64,000 nt of DNA from assembly GCF_000741645.1 (NCBI RefSeq), contig NZ_JGZD01000009.1:434001-498000 (forward strand), written 5' to 3'. This DNA comes from Bifidobacterium minimum. Its GTDB lineage: Bacteria; Actinomycetota; Actinomycetes; Actinomycetales; Bifidobacteriaceae. The notes under the pieces were generated by a model. It saw only the letters and a program-made list of their open reading frames with translations. It ran no database searches and had not been told where the DNA came from. A program made the position numbers and the translations under genes. Positions 30,729 through 45,008 of the stretch are shown here, one piece after another; the stretch's first letter is position 1, and each line of letters begins with the position of its first letter.

Positions 30729-31772
30729 ATGAGCTCTGATACCGATATGGCCAACCCACGCGAATCGGCCACCAAGGATGCCCCTATCGAACGGCTGGCG
30801 ATGGTGGTCGTCACCTATAAGCGGCAGGAGCTTCTGTCCACGTTGCTGGACTCGATCGAGCGGCTGACGGTTCCCGTATGGAGGATCGTCATCGTCGACA
30901 ACGAGAACAGCCCCGAGACGGAACGCATGGTAGATGCGTTCCGGGAGCGGGTGGCGCAGCTGTGGGGTGACGCCGATGCCGATGCCAGTGGAGCGCACGG
31001 CCGTGTCGTGTACGCCCCGCAGTCCGAGAACCGAGGCGGCGCGGGGGGATTCTCGGCGGGCGTCGGTCTGGCCTACGGTCTTGGCGCCGAATGGTTCTGG
31101 GTTATGGACGACGACGTGGCCGTCCTGCCCGACGCCATCGAGAGACTGGCTCCATGGACCCGATCCCACGACGTCATCCAGGGAAGCCGGTACGACTATG
31201 ACGGAGGGCCGTTCTACTGGCAGTATGACTTCCTCGTTCCCCTGGGAATCCCCAATCCCATAGCCCCGTCGGCCTTCGGCCCCGCCGGATACCGCGTGAT
31301 GGACACGCTGTGCTTCGAAGGGGGGCTGTTCCGCCGACGCGTCGTCTCACGGATCGGACTGCCCGATCCCCGGTTCTTCATCTATTGGGATGACACGGTC
31401 TATGGCTATCTGGCCAGCAAGGTCGCCACGCCCATCATCATCCCCGACATGATCCTCCGGCGCACCCGTGAGATCGGCAACTGGGACATCGCGGGCGTCC
31501 GTCAGCTCAATTCCACGTCGGATATGAACAGGTACCACATCATGCGCAATCGTGGCTACATGGCCCGATACTTCATGGTTCACGGTGATTTCCGGCCGTT
31601 CCTGTTCGCCGTCGGCACCGTAGCCACCTTCGCCAAGGAGCTCATCCGTCTGGTGGCCGTCGACCGTTCTCACGTATGGACGGGGATCGGACGTCTTCTC
31701 GCCGGATGGCGGGACTCGCGATCGATTCTGCGCGACGGTTCCTGGAGTCCGATGCCTCCCCTTGGCGATTGA
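30729..31772 (+). CDS. Family 2 glycosyltransferase
   Basis: 347 residues with a GT-A fold: an N-terminal nucleotide-sugar region (MVVVTYKRQELL), SENRGGAGGFSAG, the metal-binding WVMDDDVAV and the acceptor-side FIYWDDTVYGY. Family 2 members with N-R-G-G-A-G-G-F are found among galactofuranosyl- and rhamnosyl-type transferases, so a role in cell-wall or surface glycan synthesis is likely; the sugar is not determined. I use the ATG at 30729, the first that starts with family-like residues. It faces away from the FMN riboswitch. Confidence 0.87.
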   Translation: MSSDTDMANPRESATKDAPIERLAMVVVTYKRQELLSTLLDSIERLTVPVWRIVIVDNENSPETERMVDAFRERVAQLWGDADADASGAHGRVVYAPQSENRGGAGGFSAGVGLAYGLGAEWFWVMDDDVAVLPDAIERLAPWTRSHDVIQGSRYDYDGGPFYWQYDFLVPLGIPNPIAPSAFGPAGYRVMDTLCFEGGLFRRRVVSRIGLPDPRFFIYWDDTVYGYLASKVATPIIIPDMILRRTREIGNWDIAGVRQLNSTSDMNRYHIMRNRGYMARYFMVHGDFRPFLFAVGTVATFAKELIRLVAVDRSHVWTGIGRLLAGWRDSRSILRDGSWSPMPPLGD

Positions 31773-31883
31773 CCCGTGCCACGGTCCGTGACGGCGGGAT
31801 GACGCGCGCGCCATCCGCGTTACAATGTCACGGTACCGTCTGACGGCATGGGTACGACACGCAAACATCTCGGGGAAAGGTCG

Positions 31884-32654
31884 ATGATGATTGAGACAGC
31901 ACAGGCGTTCGGCGTCGATATTGGGGGTTCCGGGATCAAGGCCGCTCCGGTCGATCTCGGCAAGGGGGAGTTCGCGCAGCCGCGTCTGAAGATCGCCACT
32001 CCGGAGGAGTCGACGCCCGAGGCCGTGGCGCAGATCGTCCGGCAGCAGCTTGAGCATTTCGAGGTTCCGGCCGAGACTCCCGTGGGAATCGCTTTCCCGG
32101 CTCCCATCAAGCCCGGGAAACCGTTGAATTTCATGGCCAATCTGGATAAATCGTGGATCGGCGTCGACGTGACGGCGGTTTTCTCGGAGGCGTGCGGAAG
32201 ACCGGTGACGGTGGTGAACGACGCGGACGCCGCGGGAATAGCGGAGCAGCAGTTCGGCGCGGCGAAGGGGCAGAAGGGGCTGGTCGTCGCCACGACGCAG
32301 GGGACGGGCATCGGGACGGCGCTGATCTACAACGGAGTGCTCATTCCGAACACCGAGCTCGGCCATATCGAGCTTCCCGACGGCAAGGGGGACGCCGAGA
32401 AGTACGCGGCCTCCTCGGTGCGCGACAGGGAGGGCATGAGCTACAAGAAGTGGGCCAAGCGCCTGACGAAGTACTACGGTCTTCTGGAGAAGTATCTCAA
32501 TCCCGATCTTTTCGTCGTTGGCGGCGGAGTCAGCCGGGTCAGCGAGAAGTTCCTTCCGTATGTGGACATCGCGACGCCGATAGTCGCGGCCACTCTGCAT
32601 AACGACGCCGGCATCATCGGAGCCGCCTACTACGCCACGACGAAGGCGCACTGA
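31884..32654 (+). CDS. ppgK: Polyphosphate glucokinase
   Basis: 256 residues of the ROK/hexokinase fold: phosphate-1 loop GVDIGGSGIKAA, catalytic NDADAAG, phosphate-2 loop TTQGTGIGTAL and the adenosine region VVGGGVSR. The SWIGVD segment is found in polyphosphate-using glucokinases. It phosphorylates glucose with polyphosphate or ATP. The phosphate-2 loop has Gln where most family members have Leu (TLGTGIGT). The ATG at 31884 follows GAAAGG; a second ATG follows at 31887. A -10-like TACAAT lies at 31821-31826. Confidence 0.92.
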   Translation: MMIETAQAFGVDIGGSGIKAAPVDLGKGEFAQPRLKIATPEESTPEAVAQIVRQQLEHFEVPAETPVGIAFPAPIKPGKPLNFMANLDKSWIGVDVTAVFSEACGRPVTVVNDADAAGIAEQQFGAAKGQKGLVVATTQGTGIGTALIYNGVLIPNTELGHIELPDGKGDAEKYAASSVRDREGMSYKKWAKRLTKYYGLLEKYLNPDLFVVGGGVSRVSEKFLPYVDIATPIVAATLHNDAGIIGAAYYATTKAH

Positions 32655-32659
32655 ATTCC

Positions 32660-33853
32660 ATGGACTCGTCGGTCTCCCGCCCCATCACCTTCTCCTCGCG
32701 GATGGGACGGGACACCCCCAACGCCATCGCGCGCGCCGAGAGGCGGGCGCGCGCGGGGGGACGTGTTCTTCGCAGTCTGAACGATTCCAATCCGACGCGG
32801 CATGGTCTGGCCCCCGATGTTCTTCCGGGCGTCTATGAGGCCGATCCCCGTGGTCCCCGGCCCGCCAGGGAGGCCGTGGCGTCCCTGCTGTCCCGACGTC
32901 AGGGCGGGCACCGCGTCGATGCGGATCATGTGTACCTCATGGATTCCACGTCCCAGGCGTATGCATGGCTGTTCATGCTGCTGTGCGATCGGAACGACGC
33001 CATTCTGGCTCCCCGTCCGGGCTATCCCCTCATCGAATCCCTTGCCACCCTCACGGGAGTGCGGGTCGAGCCCTATCACCTTCGATACGACGGCTCGTGG
33101 ACCGTGGACATCGGGGACGTCGAGAGACGGCTAAGCGGACCCGAGGGCCATCGCATACGCGCGATCGTCATGATCAATCCCAACAATCCCACCGGATCGT
33201 TCATCCATGAGCCCGAACGCGACGCCGTGGTCGCGCTGTGCCGTCGCCATGGCGTGGCGCTGATCGCGGATGAGGTGTTCTATCCCTATCCTCTTGAGCC
33301 GCTTCCGGGCCGATGCCGTCTGGCGGGATGCGGGGAGGTGCTGACCTTCGCGCTTGATGGACTGTCCAAGAGTCTGGCGGCGCCGCATGCCAAGGTCGGA
33401 TGGATCGAGGTGTCCGGTCCGCGCGGGGATGTGGACGACGCCATGCGGCTGCTGGATCGCATCGCCGATGACTTCCTTCCGATGGGATCGTGCGTGGCGG
33501 GCAGGGTTCCGCAATTGGTGGAGTCGATTCCCGAGCAGGTCGGGAGGGTCTCCCTCAGAACAAAAGCGAATCTTGAGGCGTTGAAGCGGACGCTTGCTGA
33601 GACTCCGGGCTGTCTTCTGTCGCTGCTCAGGCCCGAGGGAGGATGGAACGTCCTGCTGAGGATGCCCGCGACTGTCGATGAGGACGACGTCGTGCTCACT
33701 CTTATCCGCGACCATGGCCTGACGGGGCAGCCGGGATACTTCTTTGACATGCCGGGGAACGGCTATCTGGCCCTGTCGCTGCTGCCGGAGCCGGACGTCT
33801 TCCTCGACGGGGTCAGGGCGGTGACTGGCGTCGTCAACGACCTGACGTCATAG
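32660..33853 (+). CDS. Class I/II PLP-dependent aminotransferase
   Basis: 397 residues. The fold-type I pattern is clear: the NPNNPTGS motif, IADEVFYPYPL with the PLP Asp, and the Schiff-base Lys in DGLSKSLAAPHAKVGW, followed by the C-terminal Arg region. It starts five bases after ppgK and is likely co-transcribed. Substrate preference (alanine/valine- or aromatic-type) cannot be fixed from these motifs. The stop codon lies inside a 17-base tandem duplication. Confidence 0.88.
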   Translation: MDSSVSRPITFSSRMGRDTPNAIARAERRARAGGRVLRSLNDSNPTRHGLAPDVLPGVYEADPRGPRPAREAVASLLSRRQGGHRVDADHVYLMDSTSQAYAWLFMLLCDRNDAILAPRPGYPLIESLATLTGVRVEPYHLRYDGSWTVDIGDVERRLSGPEGHRIRAIVMINPNNPTGSFIHEPERDAVVALCRRHGVALIADEVFYPYPLEPLPGRCRLAGCGEVLTFALDGLSKSLAAPHAKVGWIEVSGPRGDVDDAMRLLDRIADDFLPMGSCVAGRVPQLVESIPEQVGRVSLRTKANLEALKRTLAETPGCLLSLLRPEGGWNVLLRMPATVDEDDVVLTLIRDHGLTGQPGYFFDMPGNGYLALSLLPEPDVFLDGVRAVTGVVNDLTS

Positions 33854-33936
33854 GCGACCTGACGTCATAGGGTCATGGGTCTGACGACAACCGACTCGGA
33901 ATCATGCAATCCGGAATCATGCAATCCGGAATCATG
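33838..33936 (+). repeat. Two short tandem repeats after the aminotransferase gene
   Basis: A 17-base unit, CGACCTGACGTCATAGG, occurs twice (33838-33854 and 33855-33871), the first copy carrying the stop codon. Further on, GGAATCATGCAATCC occurs at 33898-33912 and 33913-33927 with a partial third copy to 33936. The 106-base spacer holds no gene. Confidence 0.8.
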
Positions 33937-33959
33937 ACCCGTCCCCTGTGCACGGCCGT

Positions 33960-34766
33960 TCAGCGTGCGCGGCCGTTCAGCGCCGCGTCGATCAGGGCGT
34001 CGTACCGACGCACTCCTTCGGACAGGGGGCATTGGGCGGCCAGAGCGCCGCGGTCAAGCACCAGCGCCTCGAACGTGGGATGGCCGTCGGCCATAAGGGT
34101 GGCGAACGTCATGTCATGGGTCGAGAGGACGATCTGCGCCCCGCAGCGCAGCAGGACATCCGCGACCTCCCTCACCTGCGGCCCCTCCAGGCCCCGGGTC
34201 GGTTCGTCGGCCACGATGAGCCACGGATCGTGTGCCAGCGCCGTCGCGAGTGACAGCAGATGCGAGTGCAGGGAGTCCAGGGACGATACGGCCGCCGCTC
34301 CGTGGCCGCTCAGATGGCAGACGGCCAGCAGGTCGGCCGTTCTCGCGAGCGTGTTCGAGCCTTTGCCGTGACCGTCGCGGACGGACGCCGATACCGTGTC
34401 CGCCACGGTCGGATCACGACGGGCAGGGATCGTGATGGTCCTCGTCGATGAGACGATGGAGTCCGGAACGCGCCTGTTCCGTTTTCCCGAGGTCGACCAT
34501 GAATGCGATCCATCGGCCGTGGTGACGGTGAGCGTTCCCCGTGTGGGGGAGAGTTCACCCGCGATAAGCCGCAGAAGCGTGGTCTTCCCCGATCCGTTCA
34601 GACCCACGACGACGGTGACCGGGGAGGATATGTCGCAGGAGGGCATCGTCAGGGCATGGGTGCCGTCGGGATAGGAGTAGTCGACGTCGCGTAGGCCGAT
34701 GGTCAGCGCCTGACGGGAGCGTGGGACGTCTCCGCGCCGGAGGAAGGGAAACCGAGGAACACGCAT
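33960..34766 (-). CDS. ABC-type ATPase with degenerate signature motif
   Basis: 268 residues. Walker A is GLNGSGKTT and Walker B is LIVADEPTRGLE with an H-loop STHDMTFA, so the fold is certain. However, the usual LSGGQ is replaced by a stretch reading LDSLHSHLLSLA, and no clear Q-loop glutamine appears. A 65-residue Ser/Thr-rich segment separates Walker A from it. No permease gene adjoins it with matching features. It may be an import ATPase-derived or partner-dependent subunit. Starts at 34766, 34814 and 34820 are all possible; the ribosome site is poor for each. Confidence 0.75.
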   Translation of the reverse strand: MRVPRFPFLRRGDVPRSRQALTIGLRDVDYSYPDGTHALTMPSCDISSPVTVVVGLNGSGKTTLLRLIAGELSPTRGTLTVTTADGSHSWSTSGKRNRRVPDSIVSSTRTITIPARRDPTVADTVSASVRDGHGKGSNTLARTADLLAVCHLSGHGAAAVSSLDSLHSHLLSLATALAHDPWLIVADEPTRGLEGPQVREVADVLLRCGAQIVLSTHDMTFATLMADGHPTFEALVLDRGALAAQCPLSEGVRRYDALIDAALNGRAR

Positions 34767-34881
34767 GGCTCCATAGTATGCGGTCCCTCTGGATCCATGG
34801 CCGCGACGGGTCATGGTCACGACGGGTCATGTCCATGACGGTTCACATCCGGGTCGGGATCACATCCGGGCCGCGGACGGG

Positions 34882-37092
34882 TCACAGCCACGGCAGGAAC
34901 CATGACTGCACCGTGTGGAACAGCATGGGATCCGAACGTATCAGCGCGTTGTCGCGTCCGATCACCAGCATCGAGGACACCGCCGCCAGAATGGTCCAGA
35001 AGAGCACCATGAGCAGTACCGTCCGCATCGTGATGGTCAGGATCCGTCGTGTGATCGACCGCCCCGTCTTGTCCGGCGCCGGCAGGCTGGATGGTGGCGG
35101 CGCCGGAAGCAGCCATGCGAGCACGCATACGGCCGGGATGGAGAGGATCCATCCGAAGTCGGACATGTACCGCCATCCCAGACCGCCCTTGATCGTGTCG
35201 AGCGTCATCATCATCAGGCCCAGCGCCGTGCATGACGCGAGAACGGGCCACATTCCCGTCCCTCGCCATCGGCGGCGCATCAGGGGAGCGGCCAGGGACA
35301 GCGCGACGAGCGGACAGGACACGAACAGGCCCATCGTCAATGGTTCGGTATAGCTCCAGTGCGTCAGAGGGGTGGGGGATGTGGCCAGCCAGGGGAACGA
35401 GTCGATCGTATGGAAGGGAAGCGCGAGGTAGTAGCCCATCATGGGAAGGATGTTCGCCGCAGGAGTGCTGTAAGCGGTCATGTCCACGACGGTGATCTGA
35501 TAGTCCACTCCGAAGTCGAAGAGGGAACCGAATCGTATCCGGTTGTACCAGAGCAGGGGTGCTACAACAATCGCCGCGGGAAGGATGCTCACGCCGGCCG
35601 CGGTCAGCAGTCCGCGAACGGCGTGCCCGGCATGAGGCCGTATGGTCGTGGCGATGATCTGGGACAACTGGCGATGGAAGATGGGAATCGCCAGCAGTGA
35701 CAGCATGATGAACGAGGGTCGACTCCCCAGATTGGCGGCCATAAGCAGGGATCCGGCCGCGATCCGAGGAATGCTGACACCTGGTGCGGTGCCCCAGCGC
35801 GCCACCCATCGGCCCGTTCCGTCGGTTTCCGCCGTCAGCCACAGGATGAGGCCAGCCGCGCTCAGAGCGAGGGAGAATACCACGGGAACGGAATAGAAGT
35901 CGCGCTGGTACGCCAGATAGGCCGCGCCGGCCCCGAGAACGCTGACGGTGACGGCCATGGAGGCGATGGCCAGCGAGACGTGCGGCCGTATGCGGCGGAT
36001 GAGAAGGAGAACGAGGGCGCTGTCGAGGATGACGAAAACCGTGAGAAGGAGGGCCACCGCACATGATGGTGGCATCGTCGCCCCGCCGGACACCCACAGA
36101 CGGGAGACGAGATGGTAGGGGAGGAAGAGGGCCACGGCCGGAAGGACTCCGAAATAGGAATACCACCGGCCGTCATGGAAGGCATAGTCCCAGTAGATCG
36201 GCGTCACCCCTTCCCTCAGCAGGCGCTCGCGCTCTATCGGGTCATAGGGGTTCGCGCTCGAGGCGAGCTCCTGCGGAACGGGAAGATCGAGCCATGTGTG
36301 GCCCTGCGACAGGGCTTCGGCGACATGGCCGTACTGGTTGAAGTCATAGGTGTAGTTCCCCGGCGCGTGGAACGAGAGAGATCCCGGCGAGATCAGCTGG
36401 GGGATGACGTACGCGGCGCATCCCACGCCAAGCGCCATCCACGACCCCACGAGAACCGCCCGCTGACGGCGGCGGCTCAGATCGAGCTCGATCGTCCACC
36501 ACGACGATCCCGGCCTCCACGCGATGAGCAGCAGCCCCAGCGCGGTCATGGCCAGAACACGCGTGACGCTTATCTGGAAGGGAACGTGGACGTTCGCTCT
36601 CAGCGCCGATACCGGCAGCAGCGTCCCCTTGGGTTCCTGCACCCAGAGGCGGATGGTCGCGGTCGCCGTGGTGCGCAGATAGAGGGAGCGGGGAACGTCC
36701 ACGTCGATCGACCGTGTCCGGCCGGCGTGTCCGTCGGAGTCGAGACGGACATGAACGGTGGACGGCACCGGACGCATCCGGCGTTCCGAGACGGACCGTC
36801 CGGTCGCCGACGTTGATGAGACGGGGTCGATCCGGGCATAGGATGACGAGCCGTCGGCGGAGACGTCCATCCATGCGGTAGTCGGGTCGGTCACCTGAAG
36901 CAGTCCCGAATCCAGCCGCGACAACCCCGGCCCCAGCGTGTTCGCGGCGGAGGTGCTGTCCGTGCTCGCCGACAGGGTGCTCCAGAAGGGGAGGTTGAAC
37001 ACGCCGATCTCCAGAACCAGTATGGACGCCGCCACAAGGGCGACGGCCATCATGGTTCCGCGCCGTCGGATCCGGCTGTTGGGGGAGGTCAT
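34882..37092 (-). CDS. Large polytopic membrane protein of unknown function
   Basis: About 736 residues. After an N-terminal membrane segment (about 15-36) there is an extracytoplasmic domain of about 150 residues, then about ten further hydrophobic segments with loops such as YTYDFNQYGHVAEAL and TPIYWDYAFHDGRWYSYFG. The loop after the first helix pair and the tryptophan/tyrosine-rich motifs recall GT-C-fold glycosyltransferases, but no catalytic signature can be confirmed. The ATG at 37092 (or the adjacent GTG at 37095) lies about 7-10 bases after a minus-strand -10, so the mRNA is probably leaderless. It diverges from the TPR gene. Confidence 0.82.
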   Translation of the reverse strand: MTSPNSRIRRRGTMMAVALVAASILVLEIGVFNLPFWSTLSASTDSTSAANTLGPGLSRLDSGLLQVTDPTTAWMDVSADGSSSYARIDPVSSTSATGRSVSERRMRPVPSTVHVRLDSDGHAGRTRSIDVDVPRSLYLRTTATATIRLWVQEPKGTLLPVSALRANVHVPFQISVTRVLAMTALGLLLIAWRPGSSWWTIELDLSRRRQRAVLVGSWMALGVGCAAYVIPQLISPGSLSFHAPGNYTYDFNQYGHVAEALSQGHTWLDLPVPQELASSANPYDPIERERLLREGVTPIYWDYAFHDGRWYSYFGVLPAVALFLPYHLVSRLWVSGGATMPPSCAVALLLTVFVILDSALVLLLIRRIRPHVSLAIASMAVTVSVLGAGAAYLAYQRDFYSVPVVFSLALSAAGLILWLTAETDGTGRWVARWGTAPGVSIPRIAAGSLLMAANLGSRPSFIMLSLLAIPIFHRQLSQIIATTIRPHAGHAVRGLLTAAGVSILPAAIVVAPLLWYNRIRFGSLFDFGVDYQITVVDMTAYSTPAANILPMMGYYLALPFHTIDSFPWLATSPTPLTHWSYTEPLTMGLFVSCPLVALSLAAPLMRRRWRGTGMWPVLASCTALGLMMMTLDTIKGGLGWRYMSDFGWILSIPAVCVLAWLLPAPPPSSLPAPDKTGRSITRRILTITMRTVLLMVLFWTILAAVSSMLVIGRDNALIRSDPMLFHTVQSWFLPWL

Positions 37093-37100
37093 CACACCGT

Positions 37101-37107
37101 TATTCTA
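37101..37107. promoter_or_regulatory. Symmetric -10 element shared by the membrane protein and TPR genes
   Basis: Plus strand TATTCT at 37101-37106 and minus strand TAGAAT at 37107-37102 overlap almost completely. The minus start would fall on the GTG/ATG at 37095-37092 (leaderless), and the plus start about 30 bases before the TPR ATG at 37146. No good -35 is seen on either side. Confidence 0.5.
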
Positions 37108-37145
37108 TAAGCGTTATGTCTCAGAGCCTTGGAAGGATGATTGCC

Positions 37146-43381
<6,236 letters not shown>

Positions 43382-43411
43382 GATTTTGTCGTCATGGATT
43401 TTGTCGTCATG
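43382..43411 (+). repeat. 15-base tandem duplication after ligA
   Basis: GATTTTGTCGTCATG is present twice in tandem, beginning one base after the ligA stop. It lies in the short spacer before mrp and might lie in its leader. Confidence 0.8.
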
Positions 43412-43475
43412 GACTCTGGCATGCCGCGTGCCCGCACGATAGTGTGATCGGGTACGCACAAGGAGGCGGGGACGG

Positions 43476-44603
43476 ATGACGGATGCAGATGAAAGGACCC
43501 GGGCGATCGAGGGGGATGTCCTCGACAGGCTCGCCAGGGTCATCGATCCGGAACTTGGACGGTCGGTCACGGATCTGGGCATGATCACCGGAGTGAAGGC
43601 GCGTCCTTCGAAGGATCATCCGGATGAGGTCGATCTGACGGTCCACGTGGAGCTCACCATCGCCGGATGCCCATTGTCAAGGACCATCACCGATCAGATC
43701 ACCGGTGCCGTGGCGTCCTATCCGGGCGCCCATCTGACGCCCCATATCGAGGTGTCCACGATGAGCGCGGACAAGCTAGCCGATCTCGTGGCATCGCTGA
43801 AGGCGGAGCGCCGTCGCAACCCCTTCACGAAGGACACGTCCCGGACCCGGATCTTCGCCATCGCGTCCGGCAAGGGAGGGGTGGGAAAGTCCTCGGTGAC
43901 CGCCAATCTCGCGGCCACCTTAGCCGCGCTGGGCTACAACACGGCGGTTATCGACGCCGACATATACGGCTTCTCGCAGCCTACGCTTTTCGGCGTGCAC
44001 CAGCAGCCCACGAACGTCGACGGCATGCTGATGCCGGTGGTCGCCTGGGGCGTCAAACTCATATCGATAGGGATGTTCGCGGGATCCGAAAGGGCGATTC
44101 TGTGGAGGGGCCCTCGGCTCCAGCGTTCCCTTGACCAGTTCCTCTCCGACGTGTGGTGGGGGGAGCCCGACGTCCTTCTTCTGGATATGGCCCCCGGCAC
44201 GGGGGATATGGCGATATCGGTGGCGCAGGCGCTTCCCAACGCCGAGCTCGTCATCGTCACGACCCCGCAGATCGGCGCTTCGCAGGTCGCGGTGCGGGCC
44301 GGGCTTGTGGCTCTTCAGGTCCCTATGAGGGTATGCGGCGTGGTCGAGAACATGAGCTGGTTCGAGCATCGCGGCGAGCGGCTGCGTATCTTCGGCGAGG
44401 GAGGCGGCAGACGGGTCAGTGAGCAGCTCACCACGGCGTTGGGCGTCGACGTGCCGCTGCTGGCCCAGTTGCCTCTGGAAACCGACATCCGCGAGATTGG
44501 CGAATCAGGGCGGCCCGTGGTGCTCGATCAGTCCGGTGCGCTCGCCGACACGCCGCTCGCCTCGGAATTCGCGTCGCTCGCCCGTCGGCTTATGGGGTGC
44601 TAG
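43476..44603 (+). CDS. mrp: Mrp/ApbC-family iron-sulfur carrier ATPase
   Basis: 375 residues. An N-terminal MIP18/DUF59 domain (about 1-100) is followed by a MinD-like ATPase: SGKGGVGKSS (P-loop with both deviant Lys, about 129-138), a switch region and LLLDMAPGTGD. Mrp proteins assemble or carry Fe-S clusters. The usual C-terminal Cys-x-x-Cys is not evident here; the region contains single cysteines only. The start ATG at 43476 follows AAGGAGGCGGGG. It is downstream of ligA with a 94-base gap. Confidence 0.92.
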   Translation: MTDADERTRAIEGDVLDRLARVIDPELGRSVTDLGMITGVKARPSKDHPDEVDLTVHVELTIAGCPLSRTITDQITGAVASYPGAHLTPHIEVSTMSADKLADLVASLKAERRRNPFTKDTSRTRIFAIASGKGGVGKSSVTANLAATLAALGYNTAVIDADIYGFSQPTLFGVHQQPTNVDGMLMPVVAWGVKLISIGMFAGSERAILWRGPRLQRSLDQFLSDVWWGEPDVLLLDMAPGTGDMAISVAQALPNAELVIVTTPQIGASQVAVRAGLVALQVPMRVCGVVENMSWFEHRGERLRIFGEGGGRRVSEQLTTALGVDVPLLAQLPLETDIREIGESGRPVVLDQSGALADTPLASEFASLARRLMGC

Positions 44604-45008
44604 CATGGTGCCCGCAATCATCCTCGATATGCCAGAGGGTGCCGTGGCGAACAAAGGGGACGGAGCCTTGCGCAGCCGATAGACGACGAATGCATGATGA
44701 CGCGATGCGCGGCGGAGATGCCATGCGCGGGAATGCCATATGACCGTATCGTCGCGCACTGTCCGCGCATCCGCGGCGGTTCCCCGTCGAACGGTTCCCC
44801 CTCGCGATCATCATGCGTTCATCGTCAATGGACGGAATCGGGAATGCTGCATGTCTTCCGCCGCGAACCGTATGACGCGCAGAGAACCATATGGATGGTC
44901 ACGCCCGTGCCGCGTTGAACGCCTCTTTTCCGATTCCGGACCGTGGATTTCGTCCGTTTGCCATGCGCCGTTGCCGGCCATGAGCCATTGTCGTAATCGG
45001 AGTGTTCA
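44604..45008 (+). other. 405-base gap before the ABC-F gene, no supported gene
   Basis: No reading frame here looks coding by start, ribosome site and composition together. A 25-codon frame from 44605 to 44682 begins two bases after the mrp stop but lacks a convincing ribosome site. No tRNA fold, riboswitch block or terminator is recognisable. Because ABC-F genes are often controlled by leader-peptide attenuation, a regulatory leader is possible, but I see no clear stem-loop pair. Confidence 0.4.
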
